Assembly: GCF_006439055.1 (NCBI RefSeq) | Contig: NZ_RCZC01000002.1 | Span: 526,106 to 590,105, forward strand | DNA: 64,000 nt | Direction: 5' to 3' | Origin: Sphingomonas glacialis | Lineage (GTDB): Bacteria; Pseudomonadota; Alphaproteobacteria; Sphingomonadales; Sphingomonadaceae | Shown here: one piece after another, positions 34,801 to 43,434 of the stretch | How the letters are laid out: the number at the start of each line of letters is the position of its first letter | Position numbering within the stretch: position 1 is the stretch's first letter | Position numbers and translations under genes: made by a program | The notes under the pieces: model-generated | What the model saw: only the letters and a program-made list of their open reading frames with translations | Told to the model about the DNA's origin: nothing | The model's database searches: none

Positions 34801-35023
34801 GCCCGTCGATGCCGGTCAGCTGTTGCTCGAGGATCTGCGTGACGCTCGTCTCGACCGTCGCCGCCGATGCGCCAGGATAGGTCGCGCTGACCGAAACCGA
34901 GGGCGGCGCGACATCGGGATATTGCGCGATCGCCAGCGACATCGCCGAGGCGATGCCCGCCAGCATGATCCCGATCGCCAGCACCCAGGCGAAGATCGGG
35001 CGGTTGATGAAGAAATTGCTCAT
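31865..35023 (-). CDS. RND multidrug efflux pump, AcrB/MexB (HAE1) type
   Basis: The 1052-residue inner-membrane proton antiporter has 12 transmembrane helices: TM1 in FAWVLAIGIMLAGIASAMSL, TM2-6 around 340-560, TM8-12 after about 870. The proton-relay Asp pair is in TM4 (GLLVDDAIVVVENVERI). Two large periplasmic porter/docking loops lie at about 30-335 and 560-865. TolC-type neighbours and length fit HAE1 family pumps for lipophilic compounds and antibiotics. The start 4 bp after the adaptor stop shows an operon. Regulation is probably by the divergent two-component system. Confidence 0.95.
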   Translation of the reverse strand: MSNFFINRPIFAWVLAIGIMLAGIASAMSLAIAQYPDVAPPSVSVSATYPGASAATVETSVTQILEQQLTGIDGLLYFSSSSSSAGSASITVTFEKGTNPDTAQVQVQNKVQQALSRLPNQVQQQGVTVTKSNSDFLMIVAIYDKTDRANQTAIADYLVNTYQDPLARVNGVGQSQVFGSQYAMRIWLDPYKLAAVKLMPSDVQTAISAQNVEVSAGQIGQKPAPAGQRLNATVTAKSRFQTPEQFRNIIVKAQTDGSVVRLSDVARIELGNESYDTVSRVNGHPGGAIAIQLAPGADALATATAVKAKVKELEAGLPSGYVIDYPRDTTDFIKLSVEEVVKTLFEAIVLVVIVMFVFLQSWRATLVPAIAVPVVLLGTFGVLALFGYSINTMTLFGMVLSIGLLVDDAIVVVENVERIMAEEGLSPRDATIKSMGEIGSALVGIALVLSAVLLPMAFFGGSTGVIYRQFSITIVSAMLLSVLVALILTPALCATLLKPSHQDPLERKGPFGKFNRWFDRTTGRYVGAVRSVVGRRALHLGVYAVICVVLAVLFVRLPTGFLPTEDQGQALVQFTLPAGATAERTDAVAHQVENYFLTNEKKNVASLLSIQGFGFSGSGQNAGLAFGNLAPFKDRGDKANSADAITGRATMKLMAIRDAQVFALTPPAISGLGQSNGFTFELLNTGGLSQARFLDLRNQLIAAAGKDPTLAGVRAGSLDDTPQLHVDIDEAKLAALGLAESDVTATLSSAWGSTYINDFVDRGRVKRVYMQADQQFRALPSDLDNWMVRAASTGTMTPFSAFATTSWTKGPSSLSRFNGQSSYEIQGQAASGSSSGDALKAIVALQQKLPKGTGYAWSGLSYQEQLTSGQAPKLYAISVLVVFLCLAALYESWSIPIAVLLVIPLGVIGAVVAVTLRGLDNNIYFQVGLLTTIGLAAKNAILIVEFAEDAHKAGKNALDAALEAAKVRLRPILMTSLAFIAGVVPLAIATGAGAQSRIAIGTAVIGGMLTATAIAIFYVPMFFVLVGRLFGMDKTDPDHRDDAPALPAPETK

Positions 35024-35026
35024 CGC

Positions 35027-36160
35027 TCAGTTCGCCTTGACGGCGACGGGCTTGACCAGCGCGCCCGGCTTGGCCTTGTCGACGCCCTCGACGATCAGCT
35101 TGTCGCCCGCCTTGAGACCGGCCGTGATCAGCCATTTGTTGCCGATCGCGCGGTCGGCGGTAACGGTCTTCTGCACCACCTTATTGTCCGCGCCGACCAC
35201 CAGCGCGGTCGCGGCGCCGGTCGGATCGCGGCTGATCCCGTCCTGCGGCGCAAGGATCGCATTGGGCACGATCGCCTCGGGCGAGACGATCCGCACGAAC
35301 ATGCCGGGGAGCAGCAGATTGTTGGGATTGGGGAAGCGCGCGCGAATCGTCACGCTGCCGGTGTTCTGATCGACGGTAGCCTCGGCGAACTCGATGCGCC
35401 CGACCTGCGGATAGTCGGTGCCGTTCTCGAGCTTCAGCCGAATCGTCGCGCTCGCGGGCAGCGCGCCGCCCGAGGCGAGCGCCTGGCGCAAGGCGATGAT
35501 CTTCGCCGAGGATTGGGTGATGTCGACGAAGATCGGGTCGAGCCGCTGGATCGTCGCCAGCGCATCGGTCTGGCTCGCCGTGACGAGTGCGCCCTGGGTA
35601 TAGGCCGAGCGCCCGATCCGCCCGGTGATCGGCGCGGTGATCCGCGTGAAGGCGAGGTTGATCCGTGCGGTGCGCAGCGTCGCCTGTGCCTGCGCGACCG
35701 AGGCGCGGGCCTGCCCCGCCGCGGCGATGACGTCGTCCTTGTCCTGCTGGCTCACCGCCTCGATGTCGGTCAGCCGGCCATAGCGCGCCGCCTTCGCGGT
35801 CGCCGTCACCGCATTCGCCTGCGCGCTGGCGAGCGACGCGGTCGCCTGCTGGACGGTCGCGCTATAGAGCGACGGGTCGATCTGGTAGAGCGGCTGCCCC
35901 GCCTTGACCAGCGAGCCCTCGGTGAACAGCCGTGCCTTGATCAGCCCGGAAATCTGCGGCCGCACCTCGGACGACATGAAGGCGGACGTCCGCCCCGGCA
36001 GCTCGGTCGAGAGCGTCACCGAGCCCGTGCTCAAGGTCACGAAGCCGACCTCGGGCGTCGGGAAGGCGGGCGGGCCGGACTTCTTGCCGCATGCGCCGAG
36101 CGCGAACAGCAGCGGCACGGCAATCAGGACAGCCGACCGGGCTGGCATCGAACGAGGCAT
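35027..36160 (-). CDS. RND efflux periplasmic adaptor (membrane fusion) lipoprotein
   Basis: The 377-residue protein has a lipobox LFALGACGKK (Cys about 24), a lipoyl-like half-motif, a long coiled-coil hairpin (about 100-170, AQANAVTATAKAARYGRL) and beta-barrel and membrane-proximal domains (TAPITGRIGRS, LLLPGMFVRI). The ATG at 36160 follows GGAG; the longer reading to 36388 enters the divergent promoter region. It is the first gene of the adaptor - pump - channel operon. Confidence 0.92.
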   Translation of the reverse strand: MPRSMPARSAVLIAVPLLFALGACGKKSGPPAFPTPEVGFVTLSTGSVTLSTELPGRTSAFMSSEVRPQISGLIKARLFTEGSLVKAGQPLYQIDPSLYSATVQQATASLASAQANAVTATAKAARYGRLTDIEAVSQQDKDDVIAAAGQARASVAQAQATLRTARINLAFTRITAPITGRIGRSAYTQGALVTASQTDALATIQRLDPIFVDITQSSAKIIALRQALASGGALPASATIRLKLENGTDYPQVGRIEFAEATVDQNTGSVTIRARFPNPNNLLLPGMFVRIVSPEAIVPNAILAPQDGISRDPTGAATALVVGADNKVVQKTVTADRAIGNKWLITAGLKAGDKLIVEGVDKAKPGALVKPVAVKAN

Positions 36161-36345
36161 TGTAATCTCCGGGGCAGTCGACCGATCTGGCAATCTGCGC
36201 ACTGTGCCCTTGCGCTTCCAATGTAGGCGCAAAAAGCCAAAGTTGGTGTCGTGCCTTGTGGATCGGTATTGCCCCGTAGCGCCGCGCAACGGCGTGTATC
36301 GACGTGTATCACGCACCCGGATCTGCAGGACTTGGCGAATGTGCG

Positions 36346-37089
36346 ATGCTATCGACGCGCATGGTCCCAAGCCTCGACCCCGCTCCAAGCCGTGTGCTCG
36401 TCGTCGATGATGACGAGGATATCCGCGAGCTGATCATCGCGCAGCTCGTGCGTGACGGGCATGACGTGGTCGGCGTCGGCACCGTCGCCGATATCCGCCC
36501 GGCGCTCGCCGACCGGCCCGCAGACCTGATCGTGCTCGATCTCAACCTGCCCGATGGCGATGGCCTCAATCTGTGCCGCGAACTGCGCGCGCAGGGCATC
36601 ACGGTCGGCATCATCATGGTCACCGCGCGCGACAGCGCGATCGACCGCGTGCTCGGGCTCGAGCTCGGCGCCGACGACTATCTGACCAAGCCGTTCGAAC
36701 CGCGCGAGCTCGTCGCGCGCGTGCGCAACCTACTGCGCCGAACGCGCGACGAAGACGGCGCGAAATCGCGCAACGCGCGCACCGCGACCTTCGGCGGCTG
36801 GCGGCTCGATCTGGTGCAGCGCCGCCTCGTCGCGCCCGACGACCGGCTGGTGATGCTGTCCTCGGCCGAATTCCGCCTGCTCAGCCGCTTCACCGAGGCG
36901 CCCAACATCGTGCTGACGCGCGAGGAACTGCTCCCCGAACGCGCCGCGACGGTGACGTTCGACCGCTCGATCGACCTGCAGATCAGCCGCCTGCGCCAGA
37001 AGATGGCGAGCGTTCCCGGCGGCGACGCGCTGATCCTGACGGTGCGCAACGAAGGCTATGTGCTGGCGAGCGATGTCACCTACGCCTGA
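36346..37089 (+). CDS. OmpR/PhoB-type response regulator
   Basis: About 247 residues. The receiver domain has the acidic pair VVDDDED (near residue 20), the phosphoacceptor Asp in LIVLDLNLPDGDG, and the Lys switch in DDYLTKPFEPREL. The C-terminal winged helix covers about 150-245 (LSSAEFRLLSRF, LQISRLRQKM, VRNEGYVL). The start is uncertain between ATG 36346 and 36361; neither has a good RBS. The gene is divergent from the RND operon and overlaps the histidine-kinase gene by 17 bp. It probably controls the efflux genes in response to envelope stress or substrates. Confidence 0.9.
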   Translation: MLSTRMVPSLDPAPSRVLVVDDDEDIRELIIAQLVRDGHDVVGVGTVADIRPALADRPADLIVLDLNLPDGDGLNLCRELRAQGITVGIIMVTARDSAIDRVLGLELGADDYLTKPFEPRELVARVRNLLRRTRDEDGAKSRNARTATFGGWRLDLVQRRLVAPDDRLVMLSSAEFRLLSRFTEAPNIVLTREELLPERAATVTFDRSIDLQISRLRQKMASVPGGDALILTVRNEGYVLASDVTYA

Positions 37090-38455
37090 CCGCCCGACCG
37101 CGCTTGTCCGCGCGCGCGCGTTCGTCGGGTCGATGGCCGGGCGGATCTTCCTGATCCTCGCGATCGGCATGTCGGCCGCCTCGATCGGATCGCTCTTCGT
37201 CGCCGAACAGGCCCGCCAGCGCGATTTCAAGCATGTCCGGCTCGAGCGCGTCGCGCTCAGCACGGTCGATGTCGTCAAACGCCTGCAGGATTCGCCCGAG
37301 GTCTTCGGCAAATTGCTCGCCGAGCGGCGCATCTTCGGCGCGATCCCCGCGCCCGCCACGATCGCGGTCAGCCCCAACCCCGAGCTGTCGGGCATCCTGC
37401 GGCAACGCCTGGGCGCAGCGGCGCGGCCCGAGGCCGGGCAGGTGCCGAGCCAGACGTGCCTGCCGCGCCGATCCACCGATATCGGGCGCCTCGCCGCCGG
37501 CATCGCCGACCTGCCCGAGCCCGATTGCTGGGTGATCCGCTTCGTCGATCGCGCCGGCGTCTCGCATTCGCTCGCAATCCTGCTGCCGGCGTTGATCCTG
37601 CCGCGCAGTTCGACGCTCGACCCGGCCTATCTCTCGATCGTGTTCGGTGCGAGCGCGTTGCTCGCGATGATCGTCGCGCGGCTCGCCGCGGCGCCGCTGC
37701 GCCGGCTTGCCGAGGCGGCGCGCGCGGTCTCGATCGCCAGCGAGCCCGAGCCCGTTGCCGAGCGCGGACCGACCGAGGTTCAAGCCGCGCTCCGCTCGTT
37801 CAACGTGATGCAGCAGCGCGTGCGCGACGGCGTGCGCGACCGCACGCAATTGCTCGCCGCGATCAGCCACGACCTCCAGACGCCGCTCACGCGCCTCCGC
37901 CTGCGGCTCGAGCAGGTCAGCGACGACGCTTTGCGCGAACGCCTCACCGCCGATCTCGTCGCGACGCAGACATTGGTCCGCGAAGGGCTCGAGCTCGCCC
38001 GCAGCAGCGAGAGCCGCGAACCGCTGTCGAGCGTCGACATCGATTCGCTGCTGTCGAGTATCGCCGAGGACGCCAGCGAATTCGGGTCCGACGTCACCTT
38101 CGTCGGCGGCTGCGGCGCGGTCGCGCGCGTAAAGCCCAATGCGCTGACGCGGACCATCGTCAATTTGGTCGAGAATGCGGTGAAGCATGGGGGCAGCGCG
38201 CAGATCGAATGCTTCAAGACGCCCGGCAAGGTGACGATCGCGATCCGCGACTTCGGCAGCGGCATCCCCGAAAGCCGGATCGAGGCGATGTTCGCGCCGT
38301 TCGAGCGCGGCGACGCCAGCCGCTCGCGCTCGACCGGCGGGACCGGCCTCGGCCTGACGATCGCGCGCGCGCAGGCGAAGACCTTCGGCGCCGAGGTGTT
38401 TCTGTCGAACCATCCCGCCGGCGGCCTGCTCGCCGCGGTGGTGCTTGCCGGGTAG
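37073..38455 (+). CDS. Sensor histidine kinase
   Basis: The 460-residue membrane kinase has TM1 (about 23-42, IFLILAIGMSAASIGSLFVA), a periplasmic sensor (about 45-165), TM2 (about 178-200), HAMP (LAAAPLRRLAEAAR) and a HisKA domain with the phosphorylated His in ISHDLQTPLTRLR. The ATPase part has an N-box (TIVNLVENAVKHGG), G1 DFGSGIPE and G2 GTGLGLTIA. Its start lies inside the 3' end of the response-regulator gene, so the pair is translationally coupled. Confidence 0.92.
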   Translation: MSPTPDRPTALVRARAFVGSMAGRIFLILAIGMSAASIGSLFVAEQARQRDFKHVRLERVALSTVDVVKRLQDSPEVFGKLLAERRIFGAIPAPATIAVSPNPELSGILRQRLGAAARPEAGQVPSQTCLPRRSTDIGRLAAGIADLPEPDCWVIRFVDRAGVSHSLAILLPALILPRSSTLDPAYLSIVFGASALLAMIVARLAAAPLRRLAEAARAVSIASEPEPVAERGPTEVQAALRSFNVMQQRVRDGVRDRTQLLAAISHDLQTPLTRLRLRLEQVSDDALRERLTADLVATQTLVREGLELARSSESREPLSSVDIDSLLSSIAEDASEFGSDVTFVGGCGAVARVKPNALTRTIVNLVENAVKHGGSAQIECFKTPGKVTIAIRDFGSGIPESRIEAMFAPFERGDASRSRSTGGTGLGLTIARAQAKTFGAEVFLSNHPAGGLLAAVVLAG

Positions 38456-38471
38456 CCGACGCGTCAGCCGC

Positions 38472-39251
38472 TCACATCAGCGTATCGATGACGCCGCCAT
38501 CGACCCGCAAGGCGGCCCCGGTCGTCGCCGATGCCAGCGGCGAGGCGAGATAGACCACCATGTTCGCGACCTCCTCGACCGTCGCCGCGCGCTGGATGAT
38601 CGAGCTTGCCCGATGTTCCTGCACGAACGCTGCGGCGACATCCTCGATCGATTTGCCGGTCTTGGCGCGTTCCGCCTCGAGCATCGCCTCGACGCCTTCG
38701 GACAAGGTTGGGCCCGGCAGCACCGAATTCACCGTCACCCCGGTTCCCGCCATCCGCTTGGCGAGACCGCGCGCGAGCGCAACGTCGGCGGTCTTGCTGA
38801 CCCCGTAATGGATCATCTCGACCGGGATGTTGAACGCCGATTCGGACGCCAGGAACAGGAAGCGGCCCCAGCCGCTCGCTTCCATCCCCGGCAGATAGGC
38901 GCGCGCGAGCCGGACGCCGGCCATCACGTTAACCTGCCAGTGCCGGTCCCACGTCGCGTCATCGGTCTCGAAGAAATCCGACGGCTGGAAGATGCCGAGA
39001 TTGCTGACAACGATGTCCGCCTGCGGCACCGCGGCGAGGAGTTCGTCATGCCCCGCCACACTCCCGAGATCGGCCGCCACCCCGCGCGCGCTGCCGCCGA
39101 GACGCGCGACCGCGGCATCGACCTTCGCCTGCGTGCGACCGTTGACGATCACCGTCGCGCCCGCGCTCGCCAGCCCTTGCGCGATGCCGAAGCCGATGCC
39201 TTCGGTCGAGCCCGTGACGAGAGCGGTCTTGCCGGTGAGGTCGATGCGCAT
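38472..39251 (-). CDS. Short-chain dehydrogenase/reductase
   Basis: The 259-residue classical SDR has TGSTEGIG (about 14-21), an atypical VSNLGIF where NNAG is usual, Ser in FLASESAFN and Tyr-Lys in YGVSKTADV (about 150-158), and a C-terminal TGAALRVDGGVIDTLM. ATG at 39251 follows AAAGGA; upstream codons to 39440 lie in noncoding DNA. It is convergent with the histidine-kinase gene (16-bp gap). The substrate is not predictable from sequence. Confidence 0.85.
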   Translation of the reverse strand: MRIDLTGKTALVTGSTEGIGFGIAQGLASAGATVIVNGRTQAKVDAAVARLGGSARGVAADLGSVAGHDELLAAVPQADIVVSNLGIFQPSDFFETDDATWDRHWQVNVMAGVRLARAYLPGMEASGWGRFLFLASESAFNIPVEMIHYGVSKTADVALARGLAKRMAGTGVTVNSVLPGPTLSEGVEAMLEAERAKTGKSIEDVAAAFVQEHRASSIIQRAATVEEVANMVVYLASPLASATTGAALRVDGGVIDTLM

Positions 39252-39491
39252 CGGATGGTCCTTTGATCGAATATGGGCGGGGCGCCGCCAAGCGTGGGAG
39301 ATACGGTTCAGCGAAATGGTGTCGGGCAGTGAGATCTTGAAGGGGCGATCGTCGCATGACCACCGTAACGCTCCAGGCCAGGGCAAAACCTCGCACTGAA
39401 ACGGGTTCTGCCCCACTGTGGATCGCTCGACTTCACCCACCGTCTCGGTTAAAATGCCGGTGTTCAGCGTGCGTTAGCCCCGGAGACGACT

Positions 39492-39665
39492 ATGCCAGAC
39501 GATGTGAATGCAGCGATAGAGCGGTTTCAGACTTTTCTTGGGACTTTCCACGGCGATCTGGTCGACGAGAAAAGCGGTTTTACCGTGAGCGACGGAATGC
39601 TGCTTGTCGGGGAAGTCCAGTTATCGCACGCGCATCACGAACCGGACGAACGTCCGTTCGACTAA
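39492..39665 (+). CDS. Small ORF, 57 codons, unknown function
   Basis: ATG at 39492 is preceded by CCCGGAGACGACT (GGAG with 7-nt spacing). The product MPDDVNAAIERFQTFLGTFH... ends HEPDERPFD and is acidic and soluble. Composition is less GC-rich than in neighbouring genes, which may reflect transfer or a recent origin. No family is recognised. It lies about 70 bp before the solute-binding lipoprotein gene. Confidence 0.5.
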   Translation: MPDDVNAAIERFQTFLGTFHGDLVDEKSGFTVSDGMLLVGEVQLSHAHHEPDERPFD

Positions 39666-39737
39666 AGCTACGATCGCACACCGCACCGGCACGATGACCC
39701 GGTGGCGCTCCCCCCGGCCGCGTGGCAAGACGGAGCG

Positions 39738-41219
39738 ATGATGCCCGCCCTGCCCCCGCTCGCGCCGATCACTAAGCCGTTCGGACTTGCCGCGCTGCTC
39801 GTGCTCGCCGCCTGCTCGCCGCGCGCCGATACTGGCCCGGTCGTGGTCAGCGCGATCGGCGGGGCGCCCGCGCTCGCCGATCCGGCCCGCGATGCGCTCG
39901 ATACGCCCGCGCGCGTGATGCTCGATGCGACCGCGCAAGGGCTCGTCCGCTTCGACGCGACCGGCCAGGTCGAGCCGGGAATCGCCGAACGCTGGAGCGT
40001 GATCGACAACGGCACCAGCTACATCTTCCGCCTGCGCGAGAGCGAATGGGCCGACGGCCAGCCGGTGACCGCGTCCGAGGTCGTCAAGCTGCTCCGCCGC
40101 CAGCTCGCGCCGCAATCGCGCAACAGCCTGCGCCCGTTCCTCACCGCGATCGACGAGATCGTCGAGATGACGCCGGAGGTGATCGAGATCCGGCTCAAGC
40201 GCCCGCGCCCCGATCTGCTCAAGCTGTTCGCGCAGCCCGAACTCGCGCTCTTCCGCGTCCAGCCGCCGAGTGGCAGCGGGCCGTTTCGCGTCATCGCGCA
40301 GCGCCGCCGCAGCGTCACGCTGCGTCCCGCCTTCGATCCGTCGCGTGCGCTCGACGACGAGGTCGCCGAACCGTCGCCCGCTTCGACCGTCAAGCTGATC
40401 GGCGAGCGCGCCGCGCGCGCGATCGTGCGGTTCGAACGCGGCGAGGCGGCGCTCGTCACCGGGGGCAGCTTCGATGACTGGCCGCTCGTCATGACGACGC
40501 AGATCGCGCCCGCCAACCGCCGGTTCGATCCCGCCGCCGGGGTGTTCGGGCTCGCGGTGGTGAGCCGCGACGGCGTGCTGGCCGATCCCGGCAACCGCGC
40601 CGCGATCGCGCGGACGATCGACCGCGCGGGCTTCGTCGCGGCGATCTCGGCCGATTGGCCAGCCGATACGCAGCTCCTCCCCGAACAGCTCGATTCGGCC
40701 GCGCCCCCCGCGGTGCCAGCCTGGTCGCAACCGCCCGCCGAGGGCGAGCCGACGTCGCGCGCACGGATCGACCAATGGCGCGCCGCCAATCCCGGCGACC
40801 TGCGGCTGCGGATCGCAGTGCCGAGCGGACCGGGCGGGACGGTGCTGTTCGGCTATGTCGGCGCGGCCCTGCTGTCGCTCGGCATCCAGCCCGAACGCGT
40901 CGCACTCGATGCCGCCGCCGACTTGCGCCTGATCGACGCGGTCGCGCCCTACGACAGCGGCCGCTGGTACGTCGCCACCGCCTGTCAGCCGTGCAGCGAA
41001 GCCGCGACCAACGCGATCGAGGCCGCACGCGAGGCGGACTCACCGCGCCTGCGCGCACAACAGATCGCCGCCGCCGATGCCGCGCTGGCGAGCGACGTCG
41101 CCTTCATCCCGCTCGCGCGGCCACTCCGCTGGTCGCTGGTCAGCGTCGGGCTAAAGGCATGGACGGGGAACTCGCGCGCGTGGCACCCGTTGAGTCACCT
41201 GCGCAACGATTCCAATTGA
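39738..41219 (+). CDS. Solute-binding lipoprotein of the peptide/nickel ABC family (SBP_bac_5-like)
   Basis: The roughly 493-residue protein has a lipobox LLVLAACS near residue 25. The domain order fits family 5 periplasmic binding proteins: LDATAQGLVRFDATGQVEPGIAERWSVID, SYIFRLRESEWADGQPVTASEVV and a late RRPLRWS-type segment. It is shorter than DppA/OppA. No ABC permease or ATPase genes are adjacent, so it is an orphan or has a different role. The ATG at 39738 follows GGAG. Confidence 0.78.
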   Translation: MMPALPPLAPITKPFGLAALLVLAACSPRADTGPVVVSAIGGAPALADPARDALDTPARVMLDATAQGLVRFDATGQVEPGIAERWSVIDNGTSYIFRLRESEWADGQPVTASEVVKLLRRQLAPQSRNSLRPFLTAIDEIVEMTPEVIEIRLKRPRPDLLKLFAQPELALFRVQPPSGSGPFRVIAQRRRSVTLRPAFDPSRALDDEVAEPSPASTVKLIGERAARAIVRFERGEAALVTGGSFDDWPLVMTTQIAPANRRFDPAAGVFGLAVVSRDGVLADPGNRAAIARTIDRAGFVAAISADWPADTQLLPEQLDSAAPPAVPAWSQPPAEGEPTSRARIDQWRAANPGDLRLRIAVPSGPGGTVLFGYVGAALLSLGIQPERVALDAAADLRLIDAVAPYDSGRWYVATACQPCSEAATNAIEAAREADSPRLRAQQIAAADAALASDVAFIPLARPLRWSLVSVGLKAWTGNSRAWHPLSHLRNDSN

Positions 41220-41225
41220 GGTGAC

Positions 41226-41657
41226 ATGGCCAACACGACCCGCATGACTCCCCCGCCGCTCGGCGACTTTGCCGCACGGTATGCGAGCAAGGATCCCGTT
41301 GCGGTGCGCAAGCGGATCGAGGCGATGGAGCACCTGCTTGAGGGCCTGTTCACCATTCCCGGCATCAACCGCAAGGTCGGGCTCGACGTGATCCTTGACC
41401 TCATCCCGATCGGCGGCGACGTCGTCGGTGCGGCGATGGGCGCGTGGATGGTGTGGGAGGCGCGCAACCTCGGCATGTCGAAACTGCAGATGGCGCGGAT
41501 GTTCGGCAATGTCGGGATCGATTTCGTGCTCGGCGCGGTGCCGTTCATCGGTGCGATCCCCGATCTGCTGTTCCGCTCGAACACGCGGAACTTGAAGATC
41601 ATCAAGCGCCATCTCGACAAGCACCATCCCGCGACCGCGGTGATCGACGGCAACTGA
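41226..41657 (+). CDS. DUF4112 domain membrane protein
   Basis: The 143-residue protein has two hydrophobic stretches within the DUF4112 pattern: GLDVILDLIPIGGDVVGAAMGAWMVWEAR (about 56-84) and GIDFVLGAVPFIGAIPDLLF (about 97-116), the duplicated D..(I/L)GxIP.-type motifs of the family. It starts 6 bp after the upstream gene's stop. The function is unknown. Confidence 0.85.
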   Translation: MANTTRMTPPPLGDFAARYASKDPVAVRKRIEAMEHLLEGLFTIPGINRKVGLDVILDLIPIGGDVVGAAMGAWMVWEARNLGMSKLQMARMFGNVGIDFVLGAVPFIGAIPDLLFRSNTRNLKIIKRHLDKHHPATAVIDGN

Positions 41658-41679
41658 TGATGGCGCGGGGCGCCGACGC

Positions 41680-42396
41680 TCAGTAGCGCCGGCCCCGCCA
41701 TACCTTGACGCTGTCGGCATCCGCCAGCCCGCCCGATCCGGCGACGCAGCGCGTATAGGCAAAGCGCGTGTCGAGACACAGCCACAGCTCGTCGAGCCAG
41801 CCCTTCTTGTTCGCGGTTACCCGTACAGCGCTGGCCGGTACGCCCGGATTGGCCGTGGCGAACGCGGCGGCGAGCTGCCCCGCGGTCAGCGGGCGGCGCG
41901 ACAGGCGGTCCATGTCGGGATAGCGCAGCTTGCCGTACAGCCCGTTCGAACGCGCGAAATAGGCGTCGGGGGTGATCCCCATGCACGTGCCATGCTTCGA
42001 CCATTCGTGCTGGAGAAATTGCGGCGACGGCGTCGCGCAGACATGGCGCTTGATCAGCTCGGGCGGCAGGATCGGCGTCGCGGTGCAATATTGCGGCCAC
42101 TCCTGCCCGACGCCATCGGGCCACAGCCCGTGGAGCGTGAAGCCGAAGCGATTGCCGCCGCCGCATTCGAAGCTCTTCGCGGGATCATTGGCCTTGCTAT
42201 GGCAATATTCGGGCGCCCAGGTCAGCGCGAGCGTATAGCCCGTGATCGGCCGCACCCGCTGCGGCTGGCTCGCCGAGGCGACATCGGGATGCGGGCTCGG
42301 CAGGCTCGCGGGCACGCTGCATTGCAACGCCTGAGCATTAACGACACCCGGCAGCGCGAGCGATGCGACCACGATCGCCTTCGACAGAAGTTTCAT
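41680..42396 (-). CDS. Ribonuclease T2 family, exported
   Basis: The 238-residue precursor has a signal peptide (MKLLSKAIVVASLALPGVVNA). Both catalytic signatures are intact: CAS I FTLHGLWPDG with the first His, and CAS II QHEWSKHGTCMG with Glu and the second His. Six or more cysteines suit the disulfide-stabilised family. The ATG at 42396 follows GGGGGA. It should degrade RNA in the periplasm or outside the cell, yielding nucleotides via 2',3'-cyclic phosphates. Confidence 0.93.
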   Translation of the reverse strand: MKLLSKAIVVASLALPGVVNAQALQCSVPASLPSPHPDVASASQPQRVRPITGYTLALTWAPEYCHSKANDPAKSFECGGGNRFGFTLHGLWPDGVGQEWPQYCTATPILPPELIKRHVCATPSPQFLQHEWSKHGTCMGITPDAYFARSNGLYGKLRYPDMDRLSRRPLTAGQLAAAFATANPGVPASAVRVTANKKGWLDELWLCLDTRFAYTRCVAGSGGLADADSVKVWRGRRY

Positions 42397-42512
42397 CCGA
42401 CATTCCCCCAACCATATTCGTGACGGAACTCGCGGCACGATGCGCCACGAGTCCGCCCGCTTTTGAAGCGCTTACGCACCAGATTAGCGCGGCTAAATCC
42501 GCGCGCAATGCC

Positions 42513-43361
42513 TCATCCGATCGTCGTGAAATCGAGCCCGATATCGGCGGCCGGCGCCGACTGCGTCAGCCGCCCGACGCTGACATAGGTCACCCCCGTC
42601 TCGGCGATCGCGCGGATCGTGTCGAGCCGCACCCCGCCAGATGCCTCGGTCGGCATACGACCGGCGACCAGCGTCACCGCCTCGCGCAGCATCGGCGGCG
42701 CCATATTGTCGAGCAGCAGATGCGTCGCGCCCGCCGCGAGCGCGGGCTCGATCTGCGCGATCGCATCGACCTCGACGATGATCCGTTCGATCCCGGCGGC
42801 AACGGCGCGCGCCACCGCCGGCCCGACCCCGCCGGCCACCGCGACGTGGTTGTCCTTGATCATCGCAGCGTCCCACAGCCCCATCCGGTGGTTGGTCGCC
42901 CCGCCCATCCGCGTCGCATATTTCTCGAGCGCACGCAGTCCCGGGATCGTCTTGCGCGTGTCGAGCAAGGTGGCCCCGGTCCCCGCGATCGCATCGACAT
43001 AGCCGCGCGTCATCGTCGCGATCCCCGACAGATGCTGCACCGTGTTGAGCGCCGAGCGCTCGGCGGTGAGCAAAGCGCGCGCCAGCCCCTCAAGCCGCAG
43101 CAGCGCGGTCCCGGCGGCCACGCGGTCGCCCTCCTCGACCAGCCGCTCAATCCCGATCGCAGGATCGAGCGCGCGAAAGAACGCCTCGGCGATCGGCAAG
43201 CCCGCCACCACGATCGCGTCGCGGCTGTCCATCACCCCGGTGAAGCGCGCATCGGCGGGGATCACCGCCGCTGAGGTGATGTCGCCGCCGGGGCCGAGAT
43301 CCTCGGCGAGCGTGGCAGCGACAAAGGCATCGAGATCGAAGCGATCGAGGGTGAAGCGCAT
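42513..43361 (-). CDS. nadC: Nicotinate-nucleotide pyrophosphorylase (quinolinate phosphoribosyltransferase)
   Basis: The 282-residue protein converts quinolinate and PRPP to nicotinate mononucleotide in de novo NAD synthesis. Recognised parts are AEDLGPGGDITSAAV at the N terminus, ERSALNTVQHLSGIAT, LDTRKTIPGLRALEKYA, GGATNHRMGLWDAAMIKDNH and a C-terminal VEVDAIAQIE. The length and the order of motifs fit NadC. nadA lies 1.6 kb away on the same strand; nadB is not in the window. Confidence 0.96.
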   Translation of the reverse strand: MRFTLDRFDLDAFVAATLAEDLGPGGDITSAAVIPADARFTGVMDSRDAIVVAGLPIAEAFFRALDPAIGIERLVEEGDRVAAGTALLRLEGLARALLTAERSALNTVQHLSGIATMTRGYVDAIAGTGATLLDTRKTIPGLRALEKYATRMGGATNHRMGLWDAAMIKDNHVAVAGGVGPAVARAVAAGIERIIVEVDAIAQIEPALAAGATHLLLDNMAPPMLREAVTLVAGRMPTEASGGVRLDTIRAIAETGVTYVSVGRLTQSAPAADIGLDFTTIG

Positions 43362-43434
43362 GGCGGCCTCCGGCAGCAGGGGGAAAGCGCGCCGCTATAG
43401 GGGCGCAGGGGCGATCATGCCAGAACCCCCGCCG

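Noticed and set aside
31907..36226. 1439-codon open frame on the plus strand
   Set aside because: Antisense to the RND pump and adaptor genes, whose proteins are unmistakable. It is Arg/Asp/His-rich as expected from the complement of GC-rich genes and has no family features.
42397..42512. Possible regulatory RNA in the nadC-RNase T2 gap
   Set aside because: Only short weak complementarities; no known riboswitch pattern such as NAD-I could be recognised.
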